A DNA stretch of 64,000 nucleotides from Pseudomonas nitroreducens (lineage in GTDB: Bacteria; Pseudomonadota; Gammaproteobacteria; Pseudomonadales; Pseudomonadaceae), in contig NZ_JACHLI010000009.1 of the NCBI RefSeq assembly GCF_014204515.1, forward strand, positions 168,737 to 232,736, in the 5' to 3' direction. Both the position numbers and the translations under genes were made by a program. Each line of letters opens with the position of its first letter. Position 1 is the stretch's first letter. Positions 34,373 to 43,402 of the stretch are shown piece after piece. Under the pieces are notes generated by a model. It had not been told where the DNA came from and ran no database searches. It was given only the letters and a program-made list of their open reading frames with translations.

Positions 34373-35734
34373 ATGTCGGGTCAACCAGTCAAAATCGATG
34401 ACCTGCCCATCGGCAGGTTCCATATCAAGATCGCCGGCCTCACCTTCGGCGCCCACTTCACCGACGGCTACATCCTCGGCCTGATCGGCATCGCCTTCAC
34501 CCTGATCAACCCGCAGATGGCACTGACGCCGTTCTGGCAGGGACTGATCGGCAGCTCGGCGCTGCTCGGCCTGTTCCTCGGCAGCCTGTTCTTCGGCTGG
34601 ATCTCCGACCACCTCGGCCGGCAGAAGATCTTCCTCATCAGCTTCGTGCTGATCACCCTCGCCTCGGTCCTGCAGTTCTACGTCGAGACGGCGATGCAAC
34701 TGTTCCTCTGCCGGGTGCTGATCGGCATCGGCCTGGGCGGCGACTTCAGCGTCGGCCACGCCATGCTCGCCGAGTTTTCCCCGCGCAAGCACCGCGGCGT
34801 GCTGCTGGGCTCGTTCAGCGTGATCTGGACCTTCGGCTATGTGGCCGCAACCTTCGTCGGCACGGCCATGCTGCCCCTGGGCGACGACGCCTGGCGCTGG
34901 ATGCTGGCGTCCTCGGCGATTCCCGCGGCGATGATCCTGATCGCCCGTATCGGCACGCCCGAGTCGCCGCGCTGGCTGGTGTACAAGGGACGCATCGAAG
35001 AAGCGCGCGCCATCGTGAAGAAACACCTGGGTGCGAACGTGGAGATCGACGAGGAAGTCATCAACCGCAAGCACAGCGGCTACAAGGCGCTGTTCAGCCG
35101 CGAGTACCGCAAGCGCACGGCGTTCAACTGCCTGTTCTTCATCTGCATCGTCATGCCGTACTTCGCCATCTACACCTTCCTGCCGTCGATCCTGCAGAAG
35201 ATGGGGCTGGCCGAAGGCTTCGGCACCGAGATGATGCTCAACGCACTGCTGATCGTCGGCGCGCTGCTGGGCATCTGGTGCACCATCAAGTTCAGCCGCC
35301 GCGGTTTCCTCATCAACTCCTTCCTGATCCTCGCCGCCTCGCTGTTCGTGCTGGTGCTGCTGCCCGGCAGCATGGCCTGGCTGATGGTGGCGTGTTTCGG
35401 CCTGTTCACCCTGGTGCTGTCGGCGGTGAGCAACCTGGTGGGTGTGTACCCGGCGGAGAGCTTCCCCACCGAAGTGCGCGCCGGCGGCATCGGCCTGGCC
35501 ACCGCTGCCAGCCGCCTGGGCTCGGCGCTGAGTACCTTCCTGCTGCCGGTCAGCGTGGCGGGCATCGGGCTCAACCCGACCATGGCGATCCTCGCCGGCA
35601 TCCTGCTGCTGGGCGCGATCATCTCCATCGCCTGGGCGCCGGAGACCAAGTACCTGACCCTTACCGACTGTGGGCGCGGGGAGCAGGACGATGGGGCTGC
35701 CGGCGCAACTGCCAAGGTGGCCGCCGCGACCTGA
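34373..35734 (+). CDS. MFS metabolite transporter
   Basis: A 453-residue, 12-helix major facilitator. The loop 2-3 motif GWISDHLGRQKIFLI is near residue 78, and RVLIGIGLGGDFSVGHAMLAE near residue 114 is the sugar/aromatic-acid porter type pattern; PESPRWLVYKGR follows helix 6. It would import the substrate of the fae-like/AKR/ALDH cluster. ATG 34373 follows CGGAGA; the longer in-frame start at 34175 lies inside the ALDH gene. It converges with a LysR gene through a shared terminator. Confidence 0.87.
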   Translation: MSGQPVKIDDLPIGRFHIKIAGLTFGAHFTDGYILGLIGIAFTLINPQMALTPFWQGLIGSSALLGLFLGSLFFGWISDHLGRQKIFLISFVLITLASVLQFYVETAMQLFLCRVLIGIGLGGDFSVGHAMLAEFSPRKHRGVLLGSFSVIWTFGYVAATFVGTAMLPLGDDAWRWMLASSAIPAAMILIARIGTPESPRWLVYKGRIEEARAIVKKHLGANVEIDEEVINRKHSGYKALFSREYRKRTAFNCLFFICIVMPYFAIYTFLPSILQKMGLAEGFGTEMMLNALLIVGALLGIWCTIKFSRRGFLINSFLILAASLFVLVLLPGSMAWLMVACFGLFTLVLSAVSNLVGVYPAESFPTEVRAGGIGLATAASRLGSALSTFLLPVSVAGIGLNPTMAILAGILLLGAIISIAWAPETKYLTLTDCGRGEQDDGAAGATAKVAAAT

Positions 35735-35742
35735 TCCGCACT

Positions 35743-35768
35743 TCCCTGGGCGCTCCGGCGCTCAGGGA
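35743..35768. terminator. Probable bidirectional terminator
   Basis: TCCCTGGGCGC / GCGCTCAGGGA stem with a TCCG loop lies between two convergent genes and overlaps the LysR stop codon. There is no long T tract, so efficiency is uncertain. Confidence 0.5.
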
Positions 35769-36637
35769 TTGCTCACCAGGCCCAGCCAGTCCTGGAAGCG
35801 CTGCACCTTCGACAACCCGCACTTGTCGCTGGCGATGTCCAGCCAGTAGCCGTAGGGGCCGATCACCTCCACCGGGGTGATCGGCAGCAGGCTGCCGGCG
35901 GCCAGCTCGCGCTCGATCATCTGCCGGTCGATCACGGCGACTCCGCCGCCAGCCAGGGCGGTGTGGATCACCTGGTCGAGGGTGCTGAATTCGATGCCGC
36001 TGCTGGCATCGACGTCCGTGCGCCCCATCGCCTCCAGCCAGTTCTCCCAGACCTTCAGGCGCCGGCCTTCGTGGAGGATGTGCAGCAGCGGATGGGCATC
36101 TAGCTCCGGCGCCCGCTCGCCGTCGAACAGCTCGGGGCTGGCCACGGCAATGTGCCGTTCCATCACCAGCAGTTCGCTGTAGCAGTGCGTGGCCTGTTCC
36201 AGGCCGAAGCGGATGCGGCAATCCAGCTCGCCGGAGTTGTCGCCATCCAGGTGATTGGTGACGCTCAGGCTGATGTCCGGGTAGCGCTGCAGGAAGGTGC
36301 GCAGGCGCGGCGACAGCCAGCGTGCGCTCCAGGTGGGCGGTGCGAGGATGCGCAGGCGTTGGCGCAGGTTCGGCACACGCACCGCCTGCAGGGCGCGCTC
36401 CATCTGGTCGAAGGCATCGCTCAGGTGCGGAGCGAGGGCGCTGCCGGTTTCGGTCAGCGTCAGGCCGCGCGGCGTGCGTAGGAATAGGCTGATTCCAAGG
36501 TATTCCTCCAGCTGCTTGATCTGCCGGCTGACGGCCCCCTGGGTGACGTTCAGTGCATCGGCCGCGCGGTTGAAGCTGCGATGGCGGGCCACTTCTTCGA
36601 AGACGCGGAGCATGTTCAGGGGCGGCAGGTTACGCAT
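35762..36637 (-). CDS. LysR family regulator, GcvA-like, divergent from porin
   Basis: A 291-residue LTTR. The winged helix LNMLRVFEEVARHRSFNRAADALNVTQGAVSRQIKQLE is followed by FLRTPRGLTLTETG. The effector domain resembles GcvA-type regulators (APPTWSARWLSPRLRTFLQ). ATG at 36637 gives the standard N-terminus; the upstream in-frame start at 36769 adds an unrelated Lys/Arg/Pro-rich stretch. It is divergent from the porin gene across 221 nt and convergent with the Fae cluster, so it could control either. The LysR gene at 38094 is a close paralogue. Confidence 0.88.
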   Translation of the reverse strand: MRNLPPLNMLRVFEEVARHRSFNRAADALNVTQGAVSRQIKQLEEYLGISLFLRTPRGLTLTETGSALAPHLSDAFDQMERALQAVRVPNLRQRLRILAPPTWSARWLSPRLRTFLQRYPDISLSVTNHLDGDNSGELDCRIRFGLEQATHCYSELLVMERHIAVASPELFDGERAPELDAHPLLHILHEGRRLKVWENWLEAMGRTDVDASSGIEFSTLDQVIHTALAGGGVAVIDRQMIERELAAGSLLPITPVEVIGPYGYWLDIASDKCGLSKVQRFQDWLGLVSNP

Positions 36638-36797
36638 GGCAGGGCCATCCGACAGTACGCTCAGGGCGCGGGTTTTTTTCGCCGATTCTAGCGGTGGCTT
36701 TGCCTTCGGAATATGCGTTTTTCTCGGGTTCGGCCTGCGATTTAGTCGTTTGTCGAGCGGCTCGCCCAAGGGCTAGCTTCGGCCGCGCCTACGGAAG

Positions 36798-36839
36798 GGT
36801 GCCCACCACCGTCGGCGACTTTTCATAACGACAAGAATC
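36798..36839 (+). promoter_or_regulatory. Shared upstream module, porin copy
   Basis: GGTGCCCACC (36798-36807), 17 nt, then ATAACGACAAGAATC (36825-36839), ending 19 nt before the porin GTG. The same two blocks with the same spacing recur at 39149-39190 before the ALDH operon. Confidence 0.6.
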
Positions 36840-36858
36840 CTGCCGAGGCTTTTCCAAC

Positions 36859-38040
36859 GTGGCCATTTCCCACCTGCGTTTTCGTCCTGCCCATTTCCTC
36901 TTTCCCGCCCTGCTGGTTGCCAGCTCCGCCGCCTTCGCCATCCCGGTGACGGACAACCTGGATATCGGCGGCGCCGTGCGCGCGCGCTGGGATCATGACC
37001 CGGACCGCGACATCGAGAAGTTCGGCATCGACACCGCGATGCTGCGCGTTACCTACACCTCCGATACCTGGATCGGCGCCGCGCGTTACCGTTGGTATGG
37101 CAAGGACTATCCCTACCAGTACGCCCAGCATTTCGGTGACGTGAACTTCCTCGAGTACGGCTGGATCGGTTACCGCTTCGATGCCGACCGGCAGATCCAG
37201 GTCGGTCAGAACCAGATTCCCTTCGGCCTGCAGCCGTTCTTCGGCAGCACCTTCTACGAGACCCTGGGCAACGTGGTGGGCCTGGAAGACGTCAACGATG
37301 TGGGTGTGAAGTACATCCAGCAGCAGGGCGACTGGAACCTGCAGGTGGGCGCGTACACGCGGCCTGGCCTGGCTGGCAACGGCACCAGCAAGGGCGCCAG
37401 CTACTCCACGGTGGTCACCGACGCTGATGGCTATGTCGCCGACGGCAACCGCAACAAGGAGCGGCAGATCCTGGTCGGCCGCCTGGCGCGCTCGCTGCAG
37501 CTGGGCGACTGGAAGTCCGAGGTGGGTGTCTCGGCGCTGACTTCGCGCCTGGAGAACCGCGACAGCGGCGCCGACGGCCGACGCAATGCCTACGCGTTGC
37601 ACTACCTGGGGCAGAACGGCCCGTGGGGCGTACAGCTGCAGGCGGCGCGGCAGCAGATGTCGCCCCGCAATCCGGGCAGCGACGAGGTCGTCACCTTCGG
37701 TGGCTACGACGGTACATTCAACGTCGCCAGTCGCGGTAACCTGTATGTCGGCGACCTGAGCTACAGCATTCCCGGAACGTTCCTCGACGGCTGGGTCAGC
37801 GGCGTGAAGGTCTATGGCAACTACAGCGCCTTCGACAAGTCCGCCGATGACTTCAAGACCTCCGAGCGCTTCATTCTTGGCACCTCCTTCTCGGTGAAGT
37901 CGATGTACATCGCCGTGGAATGGCTCAACGGTCGCAACGATCCGTACATTGGCGGCAGCAACTACACCCAGAGCCTGGCCGAAGGTGGCACCGACCACTG
38001 GGAAAACCAGCTGTACGCCAACATCGGCTATTACTTCTGA
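36859..38040 (+). CDS. Outer-membrane porin-like protein
   Basis: A 393-residue protein starting at GTG 36859. The signal peptide ends at SSAAFA, cleaved before IPVTDNLDIGG. Alternating hydrophobic/polar strands with many Tyr/Gly/Trp residues follow (for example NFLEYGWIGYRFDADRQI). The chain ends QLYANIGYYF with C-terminal Phe, the outer-membrane insertion signature. It is likely a substrate-specific porin for the neighbouring catabolic cluster. It shares an upstream sequence module with the ALDH-MFS-enolase-GMC operon. The family is not pinned down; OprD or phosphate-porin types are less likely by motif. Confidence 0.78.
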   Translation: MAISHLRFRPAHFLFPALLVASSAAFAIPVTDNLDIGGAVRARWDHDPDRDIEKFGIDTAMLRVTYTSDTWIGAARYRWYGKDYPYQYAQHFGDVNFLEYGWIGYRFDADRQIQVGQNQIPFGLQPFFGSTFYETLGNVVGLEDVNDVGVKYIQQQGDWNLQVGAYTRPGLAGNGTSKGASYSTVVTDADGYVADGNRNKERQILVGRLARSLQLGDWKSEVGVSALTSRLENRDSGADGRRNAYALHYLGQNGPWGVQLQAARQQMSPRNPGSDEVVTFGGYDGTFNVASRGNLYVGDLSYSIPGTFLDGWVSGVKVYGNYSAFDKSADDFKTSERFILGTSFSVKSMYIAVEWLNGRNDPYIGGSNYTQSLAEGGTDHWENQLYANIGYYF

Positions 38041-38093
38041 GCAGCGTGCAGACGAAGCCCGCACGGCGACGGCCGGCGGGCAGGGAAGGGTGG

Positions 38094-39032
38094 GTGAAAC
38101 GCAAGATTCCGGCGCTCAATGCGCTCAAAGCCTTCGAGGTGGCCGGCAGCACGGGCAGCTTTACCCGTGCCGCCGAGCTGCTCAACGTGACCCAGAGCGC
38201 GGTCAGCCGCCAGGTGCGCCAACTGGAGGAACAGCTCGGCGAGGACCTGCTGATCCGCCGTCACCACCACCTGGAACTGACCGAGGCCGGGCGCGTGCTG
38301 CTGCGCGCCCTACAGCTGTCGTTCGACCGCATCGAGCTGACCGTGCGCGGCATCCAGCAGCGCCATCACCTCAACCGCCTGCGGATCAACGCGCCGCCGA
38401 CCTTCGCCCTGCGCTGGCTGCTGCCCCGCCTGGGCCGCCTGCGCGAGGCGCACCCGGACCTGGAAGTGAGCCTGACGACGAATCTGCAGGACACTCTGGC
38501 GCAGAGCAGCACTCTGGACTGCGCGATCCGCTTCGGCAACGGCGAGTGGGACGGCCTGGACAGTTCGCTGCTGATGCACGAGCGGCACATTGCCGTGTGT
38601 TCGCCCAGCCTGCTGGCGCAGCGCGAGGAGCAGGACATCGACCTGCGCAGCATGACCCTGCTGCACGTACTGGCCCGCGACGACCAGCGCTTCCTGACCT
38701 GGCGGCACTGGCTGGACGCCGCGAAAATCCAGGGCGTCGACCTGCAGGGCGGCTACGAGTTCGACCTGCTGGACATGGCCATCCGCGCGGCCATCGACGG
38801 CCTGGGCATCACCATCGCCGACCGCCAGATGGTCGCCCGCGAACTGGCGGCGGGGCAGCTGGTACAGATGCTCGACGTCGAGGTGCAGGGGCACCAGTCC
38901 TACTGGTGGGTCAGCCGCCCGGAGCAGGAGCTGCCGCCCCATGTGCAGCGTTTCCACGAGTGGCTGCAGCAGGAAGTCTGGACCGCCGAGCGCAATCGGG
39001 CAGGATCGGGTTCCGTCATCAATCTTTCCTGA
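38094..39032 (+). CDS. LysR family regulator, GcvA-like
   Basis: A 312-residue LTTR. The winged helix LNALKAFEVAGSTGSFTRAAELLNVTQSAVSRQVRQLE is followed by RRHHHLELTEAGRVLL. The effector domain RINAPPTFALRWLLPRLGRLRE parallels the LysR at 35762, indicating duplication. GTG 38094 has GGAAGGG upstream and gives the family-standard N-terminus. It lies between the porin gene and the catabolic operon on the same strand, so it probably regulates both. Confidence 0.86.
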   Translation: MKRKIPALNALKAFEVAGSTGSFTRAAELLNVTQSAVSRQVRQLEEQLGEDLLIRRHHHLELTEAGRVLLRALQLSFDRIELTVRGIQQRHHLNRLRINAPPTFALRWLLPRLGRLREAHPDLEVSLTTNLQDTLAQSSTLDCAIRFGNGEWDGLDSSLLMHERHIAVCSPSLLAQREEQDIDLRSMTLLHVLARDDQRFLTWRHWLDAAKIQGVDLQGGYEFDLLDMAIRAAIDGLGITIADRQMVARELAAGQLVQMLDVEVQGHQSYWWVSRPEQELPPHVQRFHEWLQQEVWTAERNRAGSGSVINLS

Positions 39033-39091
39033 AAACGACCTGAGCTCATTTCCCCTGGCTGGGAGGGACATTCCTACAGCCTTCCTGTCGG

Positions 39092-39120
39092 CAGTAACCT
39101 GCGTTTTTCGCAGGTTACTG
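39092..39120. repeat. Perfect 12-bp hairpin after the LysR gene
   Basis: CAGTAACCTGCG-TTTTT-CGCAGGTTACTG starts 60 nt after the LysR stop. The T residues form the loop and no T tract follows, so it is either a terminator variant or an operator between the regulator and operon genes. Confidence 0.7.
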
Positions 39121-39148
39121 CGCTCTATTAATCGCTTGTCGCTCTCCC

Positions 39149-39190
39149 GGTGCCTACCGAAACTTCGGACAACCGATAACGACAAGAGTC
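39149..39190 (+). promoter_or_regulatory. Shared upstream module, ALDH-operon copy
   Basis: GGTGCCTACC (39149-39158), 17 nt, then ATAACGACAAGAGTC (39176-39190), about 110 nt before the ALDH start. It matches the porin-gene module in both blocks and in spacing. Confidence 0.6.
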
Positions 39191-39298
39191 ACCCCTGCCT
39201 GCGCCGTGCCGCCTTGCCCGACACCTGCATGCACCAGCCTGGACCTTGTCGTTCCGTGGGGCCGCCACCGGCCCGAAGCCTTGCTTGAACGACAGGAC

Positions 39299-40726
39299 AT
39301 GACCATGCGTACAGATCGTAACTTCATCGACGGCCGCTTTGCCGACGCTTCCCAGGCCCACATCGCCGTGTTCGACCCGGCGACCGAGCAACAGGTCGCC
39401 CAGGTTCCCGCCGCTACCGAAGCCGATGTACGCCGCGCCGTCGAAGCTGCCGCTGTGGCGCAACGCAGCTGGGCACGCCTGCCGGCCATCGAGCGTGGCG
39501 AGCACCTGCGCCGCTTCGCCGAGGCCCTGGAGCGCAACGCCGAACGCATCGGCGCCGCCCTGGCCGCGGAGTCCGGCAAGAGCCTGGCCGACGCCAGCAG
39601 CGAGGCCTTCTACGCCGGGCAGATCACCCGCTACCACGCCGAATGGGCGCGCCGCATCGAAGGCGAAGTGATCCCCAGCGACTCCACCGACGAGACCATC
39701 CTCCTGCAGCGCGAGCCGATCGGCGTGGTCGCCGCGCTGATCCCGTTCAACTACCCGGTCTACACCTTCCTGCGCAAGGTCGCGCCGGCGCTGATCACCG
39801 GTAACACCGTGGTGGTGCGGCCGAGCAACAACACCCCGACCTCGGCCTTCGAGATCGCCCGCTGCGCCGAGGAAGCCGGCCTGCCCGCCGGCGTGCTGAA
39901 CGTGCTGACCATGAACCACGACGTCGCCGGCGTGCTCTGCCAGCAGCCGCAGATCGGCCTGATCACCCTGACCGGCAGCGTCGGCGCCGGGCGCATCGTG
40001 CTCGACTACTGCAAGGCCAACATCGCCAGGCCGTCCCTGGAACTGGGCGGCAAGACTCCGGCGATCATCGAAGCCGATGCTGACCTGGAGAAGGCGGCGG
40101 AAGCCATCGTTGGTGCCAAGACTACCCACTGCGGACAGCGTTGCACCGCCGTGGAGCGCGTCTACGTGCAAGCCAGCGTGCATGACCGTTTCCTCGCCCT
40201 GCTGCGTGAAAAGATGGCAGCCGTGCGCATCGGTAACCGCGCCGAGGATGCGAGCCTGATGGGCCCGTTGCAACATGCCCGCGCTCGCCAGGATGTACAC
40301 GCCAAGGTGCAGCGCGCGCTGGCCGACGGCGCGGTACTGGAATGCGGCGGCGTGCTGCCCGAAGGTCCCGGCCACTACTACCCGGCGACCCTGCTCAGCG
40401 GCTGTCGCCAGGACATGGAGATCGTCCAGGAGGAAATCTTCGGCCCGGTGCTGCCGGTACTGTCCTACGAAACCCTCGACGAGGCGCTGGCCATGGCCAA
40501 CGACCACCAGTTCGGTCTGGCCTCGGTGCTCTACACCGAGAATTACCGCAACGCCATGAAGGTCGCCAACCACATCGAAGCCGGCGAGATCTACATCAAC
40601 CGCACCCCGGCCGACCCCTACCAGGGCTACCACGCCGGCTGGAAGCGTTCCGGCCTGGGCGGCGACGACGGCAAGCACGGCATGCTCGAGTTCACCCAGA
40701 CGCGCCTGGTCGTCCTCAAGTTCTGA
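39299..40726 (+). CDS. NAD-dependent aldehyde dehydrogenase, (lact/glycol)aldehyde type
   Basis: A 475-residue ALDH. Asn in IPFNYPVYTFLRKVAPALITG (about 145-165), Glu in LELGGKTPAII (about 247) and Cys in HCGQRCTAVERVYV (about 281) form the catalytic set. The pattern is closest to AldA-like lactaldehyde/glycolaldehyde dehydrogenases. ACAGGAC precedes the ATG (MTMRTDRNFIDG). It is first gene of a run with MFS, enolase-superfamily and GMC genes and may oxidise the aldehyde made by the GMC enzyme. The exact substrate is unknown. Confidence 0.88.
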   Translation: MTMRTDRNFIDGRFADASQAHIAVFDPATEQQVAQVPAATEADVRRAVEAAAVAQRSWARLPAIERGEHLRRFAEALERNAERIGAALAAESGKSLADASSEAFYAGQITRYHAEWARRIEGEVIPSDSTDETILLQREPIGVVAALIPFNYPVYTFLRKVAPALITGNTVVVRPSNNTPTSAFEIARCAEEAGLPAGVLNVLTMNHDVAGVLCQQPQIGLITLTGSVGAGRIVLDYCKANIARPSLELGGKTPAIIEADADLEKAAEAIVGAKTTHCGQRCTAVERVYVQASVHDRFLALLREKMAAVRIGNRAEDASLMGPLQHARARQDVHAKVQRALADGAVLECGGVLPEGPGHYYPATLLSGCRQDMEIVQEEIFGPVLPVLSYETLDEALAMANDHQFGLASVLYTENYRNAMKVANHIEAGEIYINRTPADPYQGYHAGWKRSGLGGDDGKHGMLEFTQTRLVVLKF

Positions 40727-40747
40727 TCCTCCGATTTTCCGTTTCAC

Positions 40748-40775
40748 CGGGGGCCCGCTGCCAGGGCCCCGTTTT
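40748..40775 (+). terminator. Possible terminator after the ALDH gene
   Basis: GGGGCCC / GGGCCCC stem with a 7-nt loop then GTTTT. It would separate the ALDH gene from the MFS-enolase-GMC genes or act as a partial terminator. Confidence 0.45.
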
Positions 40776-40825
40776 CCCACTGCTGTTCCGACCAGTTGCC
40801 GGCGACCGAGCCGGCGCCGAGATGC

Positions 40826-42124
40826 ATGATGAAAAAAACAATAAGTGCAGAGGCAATGCCCACGGCTGCGCCCGCCAACGCGAACCTCACCCGTTACATC
40901 CAGCTGGCCCTGCTCGTGCTCGCGGCTGGCGCGATCTATCCCATGCTGTACCTGCGCCAGGTCTACCAGAGCACCATGCTCGAGGCGCTGGCGATCAGCA
41001 ACAGCGAGCTGGGCTACCTCTACTCGATCCTCGGCACCGCCTTCCTGCTCAGCTACCTGCCCAGCGGCTGGCTCGCCGATCGCCTGTCGCCGCGCTTCCT
41101 GATCAGCTTCTCACTGATCGGCACCGGCCTGCTGGGCATGTGGTACGCCATGCTGCCGGGCTTCGATACGCTGCTGGTGATCTTCTGCGGCTTCGGCATC
41201 ACCACCGGCCTGACCTTCTGGGCTGCGCTGATCAAGCGGGTGAAGATGCTCGCCGGCGATGACGAGCAGGGCCGCTTCTTCGGCGTGCTCGACGGTGGCC
41301 GTGGCCTGGTCGAGGCGCTGCTGGCGACCATCGCCATCGCGCTGTTCGCCTGGGTCACCGAGACCCGTGGCGAGAAGAACGCCCAGGGCCTGCAGCTGGT
41401 CATCCACATGTACGCGATCTTCTGCATCGTGCTGGGTGTGGCGCTGATGGCGGTACGTGATCCGCAGAAGAACAGCCAGGACGCCCGCGCCGAGAAGGGC
41501 AACCTGCTGGAGGACTTCAAGACCCTGCTGCGCATTCCCGAGCTGTGGCTGGTAACCGCCATCGTGTTCTGCGGCTACCACTTCTTCTGGGCCACCTACA
41601 GCTTCTCGGCCTACCTGCAGGAAGGCGGCTTCGGCCTGTCGGCCACCGCGGCCGGGCTGATCACCACCATCAAGCTGTGGATGCGCCCGCTGGGCGGCAT
41701 CGGCGGCGGCTGGCTGGGCGACCGCTTCACCCGCACCGGCGTGCTGACCTGGGCGATGCTCCTGGCAGCGCTGGGGATGATCGGCCTGATCGTGCTGCCG
41801 AGTCTGCACGTGCTCGGCGTGCTGATCTTCCTGGTGATCTTCATCGGCCTGATGACCTACGCCATCCGCGGCCTGTACTGGGCGATCCTCGACGACTGCC
41901 ACATCCCGCTGCGCGTCACCGGTCTGGCCATCGGCATCATCTCGGTGCTGGGCTACGCGCCGGACGCCTACCTGCCGCTGCTCAACGGCTACATCACCGA
42001 CCGCTTCCCCGGCTTCGTCGGCTACCAGATCTATTTCTCCTACGTCGTGGTGATGGGCCTGCTGGGCGTGATCGCCACCCTGATCCTGAACAAGCGCATC
42101 CAGAAGAGAGCGAAACAAGCATGA
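40826..42124 (+). CDS. MFS transporter for the enolase/GMC cluster
   Basis: A 432-residue, 12-helix major facilitator. SGWLADRLSPRFLISFSL near residue 81 is the loop 2-3 motif, and the second half repeats GGWLGDRFTRTGVLTW near residue 293. It probably imports the cluster substrate. Start choice is uncertain between tandem ATGs (MM) at 40826/40829; AACAATAA, a Crc/Hfq-like motif, lies within codons 4-7 (40837-40844). It overlaps the enolase-superfamily gene by 4 bp. Confidence 0.84.
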   Translation: MMKKTISAEAMPTAAPANANLTRYIQLALLVLAAGAIYPMLYLRQVYQSTMLEALAISNSELGYLYSILGTAFLLSYLPSGWLADRLSPRFLISFSLIGTGLLGMWYAMLPGFDTLLVIFCGFGITTGLTFWAALIKRVKMLAGDDEQGRFFGVLDGGRGLVEALLATIAIALFAWVTETRGEKNAQGLQLVIHMYAIFCIVLGVALMAVRDPQKNSQDARAEKGNLLEDFKTLLRIPELWLVTAIVFCGYHFFWATYSFSAYLQEGGFGLSATAAGLITTIKLWMRPLGGIGGGWLGDRFTRTGVLTWAMLLAALGMIGLIVLPSLHVLGVLIFLVIFIGLMTYAIRGLYWAILDDCHIPLRVTGLAIGIISVLGYAPDAYLPLLNGYITDRFPGFVGYQIYFSYVVVMGLLGVIATLILNKRIQKRAKQA

Positions 42125-43338
42125 AGATCGTCTCCCTCGAAACCCATGTGGTGGCCGTCCCGCCGCCCCACGTCGGCGGCATGTACTGGCTGTTCGTCAA
42201 ACTGAAGACCGATTGCGGCATCGAAGGCGTCGGCGAGATCTACGCCGCCACCTTCCATCCCAAGGTGATGGTGCCGGCCATCGAAGACGTGTTCGGCCGT
42301 TACCTGGAAAACCAGGACCCGCACCACATCGAGCGCTTCTTCCGCCGTGCCTATTCGAGCGGCTTCACCCAGCGCCCGGACCTGACCATGATGGGCATCG
42401 TCAGCGGCCTGGAAATGGCCTGCTGGGACATCATCGGCAAGGCGGCGAACAAGCCGGTGTACGAGCTGCTCGGCGGCAAGGTGCACGAGCGCCTGCGCTC
42501 CTACACCTACCTGTATCCGAAGAACGCCCAGGGCGAGTACGACTACTCCGACCCGGACCTGGCCGCCGAGTGCGCCATCGAGAACATGAAGCTGGGCTTC
42601 ACCGCGCTGAAGTTCGACCCGGCCGGCCCGTACACCGCCTTCTCCGGCCACCAGATTTCCCTGGAAGTGCTCGATCGCTGCGAGACCTTCTGCCGCAAGA
42701 TCCGCGAAGCGGTCGGCAACAAGTGCGACCTGCTGTTCGGCACCCACGGGCAGATGGTGCCGTCCTCCGCCATCCGTCTGGCCAGGCGTCTGGAGAAGTA
42801 CGACCCGCTGTGGTTCGAAGAGCCGATCCCGCCGGGCCAGGAAGAGGCCATGGGCCAGGTCGCTGCCAAGACCAGCATCCCGATCGCCACCGGCGAGCGC
42901 CTGACCACCAAGTACGAATTCTTCAAGCTGCTGCAGGCCGGCGGCGCGTCGATCCTGCAGATGAACGTCGGCCGCTGCGGCGGCCTGCTCGAAGGCAAGA
43001 AGATCGCCGCCATGGCCGAAGCCTTCTACGCGCAGATCGCCCCGCACCTCTACAACGGCCCGATCGGCGCAGCGGCGAGCTTCCAGCTGGCGGCCTGCAC
43101 GCCGAACTTCCTGATCCAGGAAAGCATCGGCACCTGGGACGGCTTCCACGCCGAAGTCCTGAAAAAGCCGCTGCAGTGGGAAGACGGTTACATCATCCCG
43201 TCCAGCGAGCCCGGCCTGGGTGTCGAGCTGAACATGGACGTGGTGCGCGCCCACAGCCCGTACACCGGCGAGCGCCTGCACCTGCAGATGGGGCCGGACC
43301 CCGTCGACGTGAAAGACAACGCACCGGCCAAAGGCTGA
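42121..43338 (+). CDS. Mandelate racemase/muconate lactonizing enzyme family dehydratase
   Basis: A 405-residue enolase-superfamily enzyme. The capping-domain start KIVSLETHVVAVPPPHVGG and MACWDIIGKAANKPVYELLGG (about residues 99-119) are typical. Barrel residues follow: Asp/His in CDLLFGTHGQ (about 203), Glu in WFEEPIPPG (about 236) and Glu in ATGERLTTKYEF (about 260), fitting the metal ligands of acid-sugar dehydratases. It may dehydrate an aldonate or related acid. The ATG overlaps the MFS stop (ATGA), so translation is coupled. The substrate cannot be read from sequence. Confidence 0.86.
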   Translation: MKIVSLETHVVAVPPPHVGGMYWLFVKLKTDCGIEGVGEIYAATFHPKVMVPAIEDVFGRYLENQDPHHIERFFRRAYSSGFTQRPDLTMMGIVSGLEMACWDIIGKAANKPVYELLGGKVHERLRSYTYLYPKNAQGEYDYSDPDLAAECAIENMKLGFTALKFDPAGPYTAFSGHQISLEVLDRCETFCRKIREAVGNKCDLLFGTHGQMVPSSAIRLARRLEKYDPLWFEEPIPPGQEEAMGQVAAKTSIPIATGERLTTKYEFFKLLQAGGASILQMNVGRCGGLLEGKKIAAMAEAFYAQIAPHLYNGPIGAAASFQLAACTPNFLIQESIGTWDGFHAEVLKKPLQWEDGYIIPSSEPGLGVELNMDVVRAHSPYTGERLHLQMGPDPVDVKDNAPAKG

Positions 43339-43402
43339 TGTCGGACCCGCGCTCCCTGGAAAGGGCGCGCGGGGTTTTACCCAATACCGCGGTACGCATT
43401 CC

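Noticed and set aside
34301..34484. Small ORF starting at ATG 34303 between the ALDH and MFS genes
   Set aside because: It runs through the GC hairpin and deep into the MFS gene in another frame; no independent coding evidence.
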